From Heracleum sosnowskyi (lineage: Eukaryota; Streptophyta; Magnoliopsida; Apiales; Apiaceae), in assembly GCA_030848705.1 (NCBI GenBank), contig CM061237.1:85493910-85557909 (forward strand): a stretch of 64,000 nucleotides of DNA, read 5' to 3'. Positions 34,330-46,150 of the stretch are shown in pieces. Under the pieces are notes generated by a model that ran no database searches, was not told the origin of the DNA, and saw nothing but the letters and a program-made list of their open reading frames with translations. The translations under genes were made by a program, and so were the position numbers. Position 1 is the first letter of the stretch, and the number at the start of each line of letters is the position of its first letter.

Positions 34330-34910
34330 TGAATTAAGTACCTTTCCAATCAAATCAATGAGAACCGTTAGATCCACGGTCGTTAGATCTTTCCAATCAA
34401 ATCAATGAGAATCGTTAAATAAAATACTACAAATTTTATATAGAGTACCTTTTATATTTTTTATAACTAAAATTTCTCTTTTCTAACAACATTATCTATT
34501 TATACTATTATATAATAGACGAAACAATAAAAGTTTGGTTGGTAGTCTGGTCTCCCATGGTTTGTTCACTCATTCCACATCCGTTAGATATTTCCAATCA
34601 AATCAATGAGAACCGTTAGATAAAATACTAAAAATATTATATAGAGTACCTTTTATATTGTGTATAACTAAAAATATTATACAGAGTACCTTTTATATTT
34701 TTTCAACTAATTTTTTTCATATAAGTTTTACAAATAAGGACAAAATAGAAATCAATTAGAAGTACCATTAGATAAAATCCTAAAAATATTATATAGATTA
34801 CCTTTTATATTTTTTATAACTAAAAATATTATATAGAGTACCTTTTATATTTTTTCAACTAATTTTTTCATATAAGTTTTACAAATAAGGACAAAATAGT
34901 AGAATACTAC
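34330..34910. repeat. repeated block with a + strand Helitron 5' end
   Basis: The phrases TTCCAATCAAATCAATGAGA and TATATAGAGTACCTTTTATA recur two to four times at spacings of 60-250 bp. Within it, ATCTATTTATACTATTATAT followed by AATAGACGAAACAATAAAAG (from 34494) matches the Helitron-like 5' subterminal block, here in + orientation. No matching 3' hairpin-CTAG end is obvious downstream. Confidence 0.5.
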
Positions 34911-35189
34911 ATTCTTATCATCCATGATTCAACGACTTCTTATCTTCCCCGTACATCCTATATACACAGGCTATATATTGTATATACATGATTATCTTTT
35001 TAACCTCTTACTCAATGCAACAGCCTTTGTCTTAGAATCCTAGCTGAATTCTCTTCGTTTTTTATGTATATTTTCATCTCTACTTAACTCAGGGTGATTA
35101 AAATGGCCTTTTCATTGTATTATGTGACCTTGACTCTTGATGTTGTTGATATTACATAAAAACTAATCCGACAAATTGGGGGCGGTCAA

Positions 35190-36135
35190 GGCCACGTCCG
35201 GTCTGAATGTAGGTTCGCCCATGCACACATATGTGTATGATTCACAACATATGTGCCTTTGTGCTTAGTGGTATGAAAATGTACAAGTTAAAGATATAAC
35301 CTAAGTTCAATTTAGCTACATAATTATTTTTATATATTTTGAAGTTAAATAAAATGTCTTCTATCAAATGATACTCACATATTTCGCGTGAAGTTCTAAA
35401 AATCTGTGATTTTATAGTCTAGTGATATAAAGATGTTTCAGTTAATAGATAAACTCAAGTTCAATTTCTACAAACAACTTTTTCTAATAAATAATAAACA
35501 CATGGGCAAGTTAGTCAGTTCAAATCATGCACAAAATATCTCGTAGTTAAATTATCTCACCAATTATAAAATTATGTTAATCGATATAATAATAGATACC
35601 AAATACTCCTCTACTCACGCGACACACACATATACATATAATGTGTTTGATATAGAACATGTATGACTGAGTAGTGCTATGGTAGGAAGATGAGCAAATT
35701 AGTGCATAAACCCAAGTTCAATTCCATCATTAACAAAAAAAATTTAGAAAAAAGAGTAAACATAAGGGAAATTTAGATATTTTAAATTAAATAAAATATC
35801 TCACCAATTTAGATTAGATTAAATGTCTCATGAATCATTGCTTTTATTGGGCTATAATAAAATTGATATATAATAATAATACCAAATATTTATTTACTCA
35901 CGCGACACACACACATATGATGTGTGTAATTTACAACACATATAATTGAGTGGTGTGGTGGTAAGTGGAGGTGCAAATTATTGAATAGACCCAAGTTCGA
36001 ATCCACTCAACAACAATTTTTTTAAAAATAGTAAACACAATGGCAATTTGGACATTTCAAATGCATTAAAATGTCTTGCCAATTTAGCATAATAAAATGT
36101 GCCACCAATTAACTGACCCATGTTGGGCTATTATT
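35190..36135 (+). repeat. four diverged tRNA-like (SINE-type) repeats
   Basis: Four related segments of about 200-290 bp follow one another, each with a line like 'TAGTGGTAnGnnG ... CCCAAGTTCAATTCC'. The best copy has box A-like TGGTGGTAAGTGG (35955) and box B-like AAGTTCGAATCC (35994). Earlier copies lie near 35260, 35430 and 35670. Several are preceded by ACTCACGCGACACACACA and CATATAATGTGT. These are old SINE heads or tRNA-derived repeats, not tRNA genes. Confidence 0.5.
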
Positions 36136-36216
36136 AATAGAAATTTCATTTGCGTCACTGTGTGAACTTTCAACAATTCAATTCTTAACTTTATTTATAC
36201 TTTATGTAATCATATA

Positions 36217-36360
36217 CTCCCTCCATTCCCACTTGTATTGTTTGAATTTTAGATGGTTAAATTGATTAAAATTGATCAAATTTATATTTGTCATATATTT
36301 AAAATTAATAAAAATTTATATTAGAAAAATGTATTTAGTATATTTTAAAATATAATTTGA
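36217..36360. mobile_element. Stowaway-like MITE end
   Basis: TACTCCCTCCATTCCCACTT is the typical Stowaway terminal repeat after TA. The opposite end is not recognisable, so this is a partial or decayed copy in AT-rich DNA. Confidence 0.4.
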
Positions 36361-37344
36361 AGTTTCCTGAACATCTTCTTGATTTTCAACTTTAAGGTAT
36401 TGCTCTTCTTCATTTATTCTTTCATTTGCTTGCACATTTTTGTTTTTCATATTAATTTCTGACTTTTGCATGTTTTAAATTTTAATTCATCCACTTAATT
36501 CTAGTTTACATGAAAAAAACAATCTTTCTTGGGCTTGTCAGTTGTGTTGTTATTCATGAAATGTTCATGACTTAAGTTTTGTGTGAGGAACAAGTAGGTT
36601 GTGTATCACATGGTTTCGGCTTTGAAATATCTAACTATATATTGTTGATAATGTTGCCAACCCCCTTTATTACTTCAATATATTTAAGATTTTGTGTTTG
36701 TTTAGCCTAATTTTTGTTGTTGCGGGAAGTGTCGGGTATAATACTATACTACACAGTAACAATATGGCAGTTATATATATTTATATTAACAAGAACAGAC
36801 AGATAAAACCAATTAACGAAACAAACACGAAGGTCGAAACAAAAATATATTTAGAGACTGTAAATAACAAGATAAGAAAGAACACTTATCTCTGTCACTT
36901 TAACAAATACTATAAAGAACAGAACTGCTGAGTCGCCAAGCCTTTCGAGAAGTCTTGACTGTTCTTGAAAGGATTATTGCCCCACTTAAGCTGTGTTGGG
37001 TTGCAGCAATATCACTTCCATGATAAAACAACACAGATCAATCCGCTCACAGTAACGACAATGATTAACAACGACCAACACCTCAGTTCGCCTAAGAACT
37101 ATGTATTTAATCTGTATGTATTGAGAGAGAAACAAAGAAGAAGATAGTTTCTAGGTTTTTCTGAGTTACGTATATCGCTCACGCTCAGTTTTGTCAAACG
37201 TTTAGTTTTGTATATATAATACAAAATAAAACGTAACAAACCAAATAAAATCGTAACTACAGATATAGCATTTAATACTAAATATTCTGATTTAATTTCA
37301 TTAACAGTTGTCATTAGGATTTAATATCAGTTACAGCTTCTGTC

Positions 37345-37655
37345 AGGATTTAATTCCTATCAGGACTTAGAGCCATCAAAGTTTACTCGTCCATCAGGAT
37401 TTAAATGTCATCAGGACTTGACGCACTCTAGCCCATCAGGATTTAAATGTCATCAGGACTTGACGCACTCTAGCCCATCAGGATTTACATCCCATCAGTA
37501 GTTAACTCAGGCCATCAGGAGTTATCCCATCAGTAGTTAACCGGTCCAACGAGATCTAAATCCCATCAATAGTTAACTCAGGCCATCAGGACTTATCTCA
37601 TCAGTAGTTAACTGGTCCATCAGGATCTAAACCAAATACTGGTCCATCAGGAGTT
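37345..37655. repeat. CATCAGGA minisatellite in LTR A
   Basis: About 18 copies of a 14-26 bp theme (CATCAGGATTTAAATGTCAT, CATCAGGACTTGA, CATCAGTAGTTAACT) stand in tandem. A higher-order unit of about 52 bp is repeated almost perfectly near 37390-37490. It is in the U5-side half of the LTR as read on the minus strand. Confidence 0.85.
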
Positions 37656-37754
37656 AAAGTAAATCATGACCTAGTACATTTAGCTGTTACAAATAAATTT
37701 TGATACTGTTAAATTAAATCAATAAATAATATTAAATAAACATGTAATAAAATT

Positions 37755-37905
37755 CCTCGCCCAGGTCGCCTCGCGTACGCGAGACGCCGAGACATTCGCC
37801 CTTCGACCTATATCGAGTCGTGTCGTGGCGGGCGGCGGCGGCGCGCTTGTGTGTGCGCGCGTGTGAGGCACACAATAACACCATGCACACTCACATGCCT
37901 TAGTA
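37755..37905. other. GC-rich island within LTR A
   Basis: In otherwise very AT-rich DNA this stretch of about 150 bp is dominated by CG dinucleotides: the palindrome CTCGCGTACGCGAG (37768-37781), GGCGGGCGGCGGCGGCGCGC and TGTGTGCGCGCGTGTG. It starts about 25 bases downstream (minus strand) of the TATA box, so it would form the start of the transcript (R region). Confidence 0.8.
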
Positions 37906-37927
37906 GTTGTACAGTACTCTTGCACAT

Positions 37928-37943
37928 GTTTCTATATAAAGCC
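37928..37943 (-). promoter_or_regulatory. TATA box of LTR A
   Basis: Minus-strand GGCTTTATATAGAAAC is a strong plant TATA box in mid-LTR and in the orientation of the element's genes. Confidence 0.65.
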
Positions 37944-38185
37944 ACCAACCTCTCATTACCAATTCTATGTGGGACAAAAGTTCTTTCAACTTAAACAACC
38001 CACATAACCTATTTCAAGCAACTTATTTCAACTCAATTTATTTATGGATTACACTAATAAAATGTCTTAGATCCAAACATGAAAGTTTAAGTCCTCATAA
38101 CAAGGAACAACCTCCAATTGTTAATTTCCGGAAATTCCATCAAGAACATATATAAAATATGCCTCAAACTTTCCATTTTCTAACA

Positions 38186-38200
38186 ATCCCCCACAAATCC
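38186..38200 (-). other. element A polypurine tract
   Basis: Minus strand GGATTTGTGGGGGAT abuts the LTR start TGTTAGAAAATGG, as expected for the plus-strand primer. Confidence 0.75.
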
Positions 38201-38649
38201 ATACAGAAATGCATATCGGTCCTTATCATGACTACCAGATCTAGATGAAATGTTTCACATGGAATCTTTATCCGTTTGGTGTAACCACACTCCATAGATG
38301 ACGACAAATCAAAGGCTATGGTGCTGATCTACGACCTTGAGACGTTAATGGTTTTGTCTCGAGCTTGTTCGTCGAATGCTTCAAGGAATAACCATTTCCT
38401 CTAATTGCGACCACACAATTACATTCGCTTAGTTGGGCATCTCTAGAGATGTACTGATATCATCTCATCAAATGACTTGACCCCATTCAGAGTTCAAATA
38501 ACTCTTGCTATACTGGCAGTATCAGTACCTTTTAGGTTTACAGGGGATAGACTCAGATACGTGAGTATCAAAGTATATATTAAAGGTACTACCAACTCAC
38601 CCTCACGGCTTGTTATTACCACATTGAATACACTTCAAGGGATCTCCTC

Positions 38650-40500
38650 TCAGGTGTATTGGGTTCCCGCTGTAGATGAATCATGATGGGCTATCAGTCC
38701 CATCCCTAACCTCGACTTAAGAACTACTGCATGCTCAAGTCCTTTAGTCAAAGGATCAGCTATATTATCCTGAGTTCCAATGAATTCTATAGCAATAATC
38801 CTCTCAGACACTAGACCCCTTATAGACTTAAGTCTAACTTCGATGTGTCTTTTTGTCTTAGCATTATACTTTTCACTACTGATCTTGTCGATAGTTGTAC
38901 GACTATCACAATGAACAGCAATGGCTGGAAGCGGTCTGCTTACTACAGGTATCACTGACATAAGTCCATGTAACCATTCAACCTCCGTCCCCGTGGCATC
39001 TAGTGCACACAACTCAGCCTCAAAAGTAGACTGAGTTATCAAAGTCTGTCTAGTAGACTTCCAGGATATTGCTCCACCTGCTATAGTAAACAAATATACA
39101 GTCACTCCATTGGTACCAGATTTCTTAGCTATCCAACTTGCATCACTATATCCCTCAAGTACACCAGGGAATCTTCGATAATGCAAACCAGGGGAAATAG
39201 TTCCCTTAAGATATCGAAGAACTCTATCCAGTGCCTCCCAATGAGTCTTGTTCGGACAACTTGTATATATAGCTAACTTAGACATAGAATAAGAAATGTC
39301 TGGTCTATTCACGTTAGCAAGATAGTGCAAACTCCCAATAATCTGAGAATACCTTAACTGAGACACAGGAACTCCTGAACTATTCTTGACAAGGGCAACT
39401 TTAGGATCGTACGGTGTGCTAGCGATTCTACAATTTGAATAACCAAACTTCTCAAGTATAGATTTCTCTATATAATAAGATTGTGACAATGTTATTTCAT
39501 CAGTTGACTGTGTCAACTTGACCCCAAGAATCACACTAGCCTCACCCATATCCTTCATTTCAAAGTGCCTTTTCAAGAAACTTTTTGTCTCGTTAATAAT
39601 CTCAATATTGGTTCCAAACAATAATAGTATGTCATCCACATATAGGCACACGATAATACATTCATTTCCTTTAACCATGTAGTATACACACTTGTCACTT
39701 TCATTAACTACAAACTCTGATTCTAAAACAGTTTCATCAAACTTTTTATTCCAGTCTCTAGGCGCTTGTTTTAAGCCATATATAGATTTGATCAACTTAC
39801 ATACTTTCCTCTCGTTACCAGAAGCAACAAATCCCTCAGACCGATCCATATAAATCTCTTCTTCAAGATCACCATGAAGAAAAGCTGTCTTTACATCCAT
39901 TTGATGGATGATAAGACCATGTACGGAGGCCAATGCTATAAGCATTCGGATTGTAGTCATTCTTGCAACAGGAGAGTATGTGTCAAAGTAATCAATACCT
40001 TCCTTTTGCCTAAAACCCTTAGCTACCATCCTAGCCTTATACTTATATATTGAGCCATCCAGGTTCATCTTCCTTTTGAAGATCCACTTACATCCTATAG
40101 TAGTACACCCAGGAGGAAGATCAACTAACTCCCATGTTCCGTTAGAAACAATAGAGTCGATCTCACTTTTTACAGCACCTTTCGAGTGCCTTGACTTCGA
40201 AGGTTCCATGGCCTGTCAGAAAGTTAAATGTTCATCCTCGACATTGTAAGTGACAAAATGACTTCCAAAGTCCTTGACTACCTTTGCATGCTTACTCCTT
40301 CTAGGTTCAACTACTTCGTCAGGAGTAGAACTACTAACAGGATTTGCCCCCACATTTGTCATCTTTTCCACATGACCAGGAATATAACTTGATGTGTGAG
40401 TGGGATCATCATTAGAAATACCCTGAGGTATACCAGTCTTCATAGGGAACACATCCTCAAAGAATGTTGCATCACGAAACTCAATTATAGTGTTAGCCAC
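38650..40500 (-). pseudogene. element A pol 3' half: RT and RNase H, non-Sirevirus copia
   Basis: Minus-strand frame 40209-38650 (519 aa) contains a complete copia RT (WIFKRKMNLDGS, QMDVKTAFLHGDLEEEIYM, YGLKQAPRDW, LYVDDILLL) and RNase H (YSDASWIAKKSGT, TQSTFEAELCALDA, KTKRHIEVR). The same frame continues upstream through an in-frame TGA (40216-40218) into the pre-RT linker (EFRDATFFEDVFPMKTG). It is cut at 40500, where a Sirevirus B LTR fragment begins. The residues differ clearly from the Sireviruses in this window, so it is another copia lineage. Its integrase, protease, gag and second LTR are absent. Confidence 0.85.
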
Positions 40501-40975
40501 TGTTAATCCCAAATGACCTAACAGAATTGTAGAGGGGGGGGGGGGGGTTGAATACAATTCTAGATATTTCGAAACTTAAAACAACTTTCAAAATAAAACT
40601 ATACTAAAAATAAAAATACAAACAAATATAAAATTTCAGTTGGATGTTTTGAGGATCCAACTGAGATAATTTTATTATAGAAATATTCTGTGTTACAAAA
40701 GTATCACAGCTGCTCAGTTCTTGATTGAGAGTGAGAGTGCTCTTTACAGAAGCTTATACAAACTATTTCTATCTCACTCTTCTATTCTAAAATGAACTGC
40801 TACACTTGGTTATATAACCCAAGTTTACAATGCTATTTTTGGCTACTCTAAATTAATATAAAGTAACTTTCAGTAGCTTGCTTTTCATCCCTTTTGTCCA
40901 ATGGTCCTTGGAGATCTTGGCTTTTGTCTTCATGCTTATTATGATCACTCCCAAGAACCTAATTGGAAATTGGAA
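40501..40975 (-). repeat. truncated Sirevirus B LTR
   Basis: 475 bp match 44776-45252 almost exactly (about five mismatches apart from G-tract length, 14 against 16). The rest of the LTR is missing and the sequence passes directly into integrase. The end at 40501 is a clean TG terminus joined to element A pol, as expected of an integration edge. Confidence 0.85.
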
Positions 40976-42247
40976 ATTGAAATTATAGACTCTGTAAGCT
41001 TTCCCTGCTGCATATCCCACAAATATTTCTTCATCTGCCTTTGCTTCAAATTTCCCCAAATGCTCAGCTTGATTTCTCAGAACAAAGCACTTGCATCCAA
41101 AGACATGAAGAAAATCCAATAGTGGCTTCTTTCTTTTGAGTAGTTGATAAGGGGTCATTCCCTTGGCTTGATTAATCAAAGAAATATTCTGAGTGAAGCA
41201 AGCTGTGTTAACTGCTTCAGCCCAGAAATAAGTTGGTAACTTTGATTCATCTAGCATTGTACTTGCAGCTTCAATAAGTGTCCTGTTTTTCCTTTCAACT
41301 ACACCATTTTGCTGTGGTGTCCTTGTTGCTGAAAATTCATGCAAAATACCATTTTCTTCACAGAACACCTTCATAGTTGAATTCTTGAACTCTGTCCCAT
41401 TGTCACTCCTAGTCCTTCTTACTTTGAAATCAGGATGATTGTTTACCATCTTGATGTGATTGATAATGATTTCACTTTCCTCATCTTTGGAGTGCAAAAA
41501 GAAGGTCCATGTAAATCTAGAAAAATCATCAACAATCACAAGACAGTATTTCTTCTTTGAGATGGACATGACATTCACAGGGCCAAATAGATACATATGA
41601 AGCAACTCAAGCTGATGGACAATTGATGACTCTGTCTTGCTTTTGAATGATGCCTTCTTTTGTTTCCCTTTCTGACAGGCATCACACAAACCATCCTTGG
41701 AGAATTCCACATGTGGAATTCCTCTAGCAAGATCTTTACTCACCAAATCATTCATAACCTTAAAATTTAGATGAGACAATTTCTTGTGCCATAGCCAACT
41801 TTCATCCTTGCTTGCCTTGCTGAAAAGACAAGTGATGGTGTCTGGACTTGTGCTACTAAAGTCAGCAATGTACACATTCCCTCTTCTGAATCCAGTCATT
41901 ACCACATTGTTGTTTCCTCCTTTAGAAACAACACAGGCTTCTTTTGAAAAAGTAACTAAAAATCTTTTGTCACAAAGTTGGCTGATACTAAGCAAATTGT
42001 GCTTTAGACCATCCACCAATGCAACCTCATCTATGATGACATTCTCTTTTGAAATCAAGCCATATCCCTTAGTGTAGCCTTTGCTGTCATCTCCAAAAGC
42101 AATACAAGGGCCAGCTCTTTCCTGAAACTCTGTGAGCAGGGTAGAATCACCAGTCATGTGTCTTGAACAACCACTATCCAAGTACCAAAGATTCCTTTTG
42201 TCTCCCTGCACACAATAAAACCAAATCAAGTTGATTTTGGTACCCAA
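40976..42247 (-). pseudogene. Sirevirus B protease and integrase, truncated and mutated
   Basis: The protease catalytic motif is YLDSGCSRHMTGD. The pre-integrase zinc region has HKKLSHLN and CDACQKGK. The integrase core has RSDNGTEFKN and NGVVERKNRT, but the first catalytic aspartate is tyrosine (LLHMYLFGPV, TAT codon at 41591-41593), so the enzyme would be dead. The frame ends in the C-terminal VGYAAGKAYRVYN and then runs into antisense LTR sequence at 40975. RT and RNase H of this copy have been deleted. The pol frame differs from the gag frame, with a 22-base overlap at 42226-42247, probably from a small indel. Confidence 0.87.
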
Positions 42248-44694
42248 GTTTCCTTGGGTCCTGTTTTGTTAGCCTTTGATTTTCCTTTTATATCATTTTT
42301 CACCTCAGGCTCAGATTGATTTAGATCAACCTTTATCTTTGATGTTGATTTCTGAGGGTTGCTCACATTTTCATTCACAGCATGCATAGTTGGAGGAACA
42401 AACATGTTATTCATATTCCATGGCATTTGTGGCACATTAAACATATTCATGTATGGATTAGGCACAAATGGCATACTAGCATATGGATTCTGAAATTGTG
42501 CATATGGAGCAAGCATGTTAGGCATAACATGCATTGTAGGCATAGAACCATTCATTGCAGGCTTAGGCATTTTCACATTAGTAGTCTTCTTAACAGATTT
42601 GCAGTTAACAAATAAATGACTAACACAACCACAATTAACACATGTCTTTCTAGGAGCATATTTATCAGGTGTGTAATTGTTATGTTTGTTAATCCCTACT
42701 TTGCCATTCCTGTTATTCTTTTTATTGCCCTTAGCCTCAACTTGAATTTTCTCTAACTTATCTTTCAATTGCTTGTTAGACAAGTGACCTACATTAGCTC
42801 TTTCAATAGGCTTCTCAACTTTCTTTTATTTACTAGACTCACCTTGAACAAAGTTCTTGGTGACAGGACCATACTTGTTATTAAGTCTAGTGAGTTCTTC
42901 TTTCTTTTTCCCTGTCAACGAAACACCCTGATCGGTTGATGGTTCATCTGTCAACGAAACCTTGAATTCCGTTGACGTATCAACCTTCAACAAATGATCA
43001 TCGTTGTTTGTTGACTTTGTTTATGATTCTAAGGTTTCACCAGCATACCCTAGCTTCTCTTTGTTCTTTTTCCATGATTGTTCACAGAAAGATTCCATAC
43101 CTTGAACATTAATGATGTTGCTTGCAAAATTCCTGGAATCTTTCCATTTAGCAATCACTTTTTGTTCTATTTCAAGTTGTGTTTTAAGAATCTCTTCCCT
43201 TTCTAACACTTTCTCAAGTTCCTTCTTAGCATCTCTACTAACACACCTCATTTTCTCAAATTCAATGAGCTGTGCTTCTAACATGGCATTTCTATCACTT
43301 AAGAGCAGATTAGTCTCTTTGATTCTTGAGTTCTCTTTGGTAAGTGATTTAAGAGTAACACACAAATTATATAATACAGTAGACATTTCATTTACTGCAC
43401 TATCGCATTCCTCTTTAGAAAGCTCAGAAAGATTAGTAATTGTTACCTGATTGCTAGTGGAACTTGCTTCCTGCTCATGATTGTTAGCCATTAGAGCTAA
43501 GTTGGCATACTCAACATCATCATCAGAATCTTCACCATTACCAGCCCAATCATACTCCTGAGACATGAAAGCCTTTTCTTTTTGCTTGAGAAGTTCAAAG
43601 TATTTCTTTTTATAATCAACAGGCTCAAATTTCCTGTTGCCCTTCTCAACTTTGGGCTTTCTGCAGTCTCCAGCAAAGTGACCAATCATTCCACAATTGA
43701 AACATTTAGACTTAGACATTTCAATCCAGTTATTTTTGCTAGGTTGAAAGTCTCTCCTTGGTGGCCTTGCTTCTGAGTTTCTCTTGAATTTGAACTTAAA
43801 GAATTTCCTTGAAAGAAAAGCAATGTGTTCATCAATCTCATCTAAGTTATCCAAGCTGGCTGGTTCTTCTTCTTCTTCTTCTTCTTCTGTCATCTTGCCT
43901 TTACCCTTGCTAACATCACTTCTACAACTAGCTCGACTAGTTGTGGCTTTTGCAGTTTCTTAATCATCATCTTCCAGTTGGTTCAGAGATGCAATCAATG
44001 CAATAGATCCACCTTTCTTTTGTACCTTCTCAATTTCTTCATCTTGCTCCATTTCCAGCTCATATGTCTTTAGGGTTCCATAAAGCCTTTCAAGAGTGTA
44101 GTCTTTGTACTCTTGAGTGTTTCTCAGAGAAACAGTCATAGGCTTCCATTCTTTTGGAAGAGCTCTAAGAAATTTAAGGTTTGAATCCTTGGTTTGGTAG
44201 ATCCTCCCATACAACTTTAATCCATTCAAAAGCTTTTGAAACCTACTAAACGTGTCATTTAGGGTTTCACCAGCTTTAAAATGAAAGTGCTCATATTGTT
44301 GTATAAGGAGTTGCATTTTGTTCTCCCTAACCTGCTCAGTTCCTTAACAGAGTGTTCTAACAGTATCCCATACTTCTTTAGAGGTTGTACAATTTATGAC
44401 ATTGTCAAACATCTCTTGCTCCAAACCATTAAAAAGAATGTTCATGGTTCTTTTATCTTTATGGACTTCTGCAACATCTTCAATAGTCCATTCTGAGACA
44501 GGTTTTGGAATTTCTACATCAGGAGCATCATCTGGCAGTCCAACTCTAGATGCAAACTTCATGGGAACGTGTGGACCTTTCTCAATGCAGTCTACATACC
44601 TCTCATCCATAGACATGAGATGTAGATGCATTTTTACTTTCCAGTGAAAGTAATTATCCTTATCTAGAACTGGTATCTTTACACAATTACACAT
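42226..44694 (-). pseudogene. Sirevirus B gag, interrupted by in-frame stops
   Basis: All pieces share one frame: 44694-44344 (KIPVLDKDNYFHWKVKM), 44316-43960 (FEHFHFKAGETLNDTF-like UBN2 core, LERLYGTLKTYELEM), 43893-43021 (zinc knuckle CFNCGMIGHFAGDC, then a long coiled coil) and 42783-42226 (second knuckle-like CVNCGCVSHLFVNC, Met/Pro/Asn-rich tail). Stops at 44344, 43960 and 43021 and further stop codon(s) near 42.83 kb divide it. Several TTCGTTGA-type motifs are embedded at about 42915-43015. Confidence 0.83.
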
Positions 44695-44762
44695 GCATCC
44701 TTCTTCACCATGGTTACTGTTTTTGGTCTTGATCTTTAAACTTCTTGTATGTTAGAAGCTTG

Positions 44763-44774
44763 CTCTGATACCAA
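44763..44774 (-). other. Sirevirus B primer binding site
   Basis: Minus-strand TTGGTATCAGAGCA directly follows the LTR edge (44776), a perfect TGGTATCAGAGC match to the initiator-methionine tRNA type. Confidence 0.85.
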
Positions 44775-44775
44775 T

Positions 44776-45793
44776 TGTTAATCCCAAATGACCTAACAGA
44801 ATTGTAGAGGGGGGGGGGGGGGGGTTGAATACAATTCTAGATATTTCGAAACTTAAAACAACTTTCAAAATAAAACTATACTGAAAATAAAAATACAAAC
44901 AAATATAAAATTTCAGTTGGATGTTTTGAGGATCCAACTGAGATAATTTTATTGCGGAAATATTCTGTGTTACAAAAGTATCACAGCTGCTCAGTTCTTG
45001 ATTGAGAGTGAGAGTGCTCTTTACAGAAGCTTATACAAACTATTTCTATCTCACTCTTCTATTCTAAAATGAACTGCTACACTTGGTTATATAACCCAAG
45101 TTTACAATGCTATTTTTGGCTACTCTAAATTAATCTAAAGTAACTTTCAGTAGCTTGCTTTTCATCCCTTTTGTCCAATGGTCCTTGAAGATCTTGGCTT
45201 TTGTCTTCATGCTTATTATGATCACTCCCAAGAACCTAATTGGAAATTGGAATGTTTCCTTATTTCCAGTAACCATTTTGATGGCTTCCAATGCAAAGTA
45301 CACTTCCACATCTCCTTTTGATCTGTCAGATAACCGTCACTATCACTTTGTTAACTATTCAGAAAAGTAATAATGATTCGTTGATAGCAGGGAGATGTGT
45401 TTCGTTGATAGCTTTATTCTTCATTTCGTTGATGGGTAATCTCCATTTCGTTGATGAGTAATATTTATTCCGTTGATAGTGTAATCTTCATACCGTTGAC
45501 ATGTCTTCACTTAGTCAAAATTACAAGGCATAATATATTTACAACCAAACCTATTTTGCCTATCTAGTACTTAGTCAACATGACTTAGAAAACCTATCTA
45601 ATACCTACAACCAAATGCATATCAAACTATGAAGTATTGTACAGTGCAATTGCTACATCACTCATTTCGTTGATGAGCTACCTGTCAACGAAAGCTGCAA
45701 AGCATACCATTCCGTTGACAGTTACAAAAATGACTTAATACAAAATCTACTAAGTGTTTTATAATTATCATCAAGAACAACATATTCCTAACA
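44776..45793 (-). repeat. complete Sirevirus B LTR shared by two copies
   Basis: It is 1,018 bp with TG (44776) and CA (45793) ends. On its left is a PBS, making it the 5' LTR of the gag-integrase copy. On its right is a polypurine tract (TAAATTGGGGGAGAT on the minus strand, 45794-45808), making it the 3' LTR of the copy to the right. It contains a 16-base G tract and nine TTTCGTTGAT-type motifs. Confidence 0.9.
45375..45722. repeat. TTTCGTTGA motif array in LTR B
   Basis: CGTTGA cores start at 45379, 45403, 45427, 45449, 45471 and 45494, that is every 22-24 bp in the same orientation. Three more follow at 45663-45722, one reversed (GTCAACGAAAG). Flanks alternate TTTCGTTGATGAGTA, TTCCGTTGATAG and TACCGTTGACA. 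Confidence 0.88.
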
Positions 45794-46150
45794 ATCTCCC
45801 CCAATTTATGACTGATAGAATAACAGCCATAAATCAAGAGCCTTGATGATAAAAAAAACACTCAGACAAATTACAAATGATAAAAATAGAAATTTCATTG
45901 AGCTTCATTGAATTTTATTGAAATACAAAGTAGAAAATCTTACAAAACAAGTGCACAGAGTTGCTCCTCTAGTCTGAGCAGATTTTTCATCTTTGCCTCT
46001 GTGGCCTTGTTTTCTTCCCTTTTCTTGTATTGTTCTCCTCAATCTGAGCTTGAAGTCTTCTGTAGAAAATCTTCTCTTCTTCATCTTGATTCCCCAACTT
46101 GGATTGCATTAATCTCAGAGTTTCATTGGATGACTTTTCCAGTTGGTCTT

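Larger units (their letters stand above)
36730..38185 (-). repeat. LTR of copia element A, about 1,456 bp
   Basis: The + strand begins TGTCGGGTATAATAC and ends CATTTTCTAACA, followed directly by ATCCCCCACAAATCC, which on the minus strand is a polypurine tract next to a TGTTAGAAAATGG LTR start. A minus-strand TATA box lies at 37931-37943, with a GC-rich segment and a CATCAGGA minisatellite downstream of it. It is the 3' LTR of the pol at its right. Its partner LTR is not in the window, so the left boundary rests on TG and family look only. Confidence 0.7.

Noticed and set aside
35955..36005. tRNA gene
   Set aside because: Box-like sequences are present, but no acceptor stem or anticodon arm can be folded by eye. 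It fits a SINE-like repeat better.
37345..37655. CRISPR-like regularly repeated CATCAGGA array
   Set aside because: Units are short, abut each other and vary in length without unique spacers, and the DNA is eukaryotic. It is a minisatellite in an LTR.
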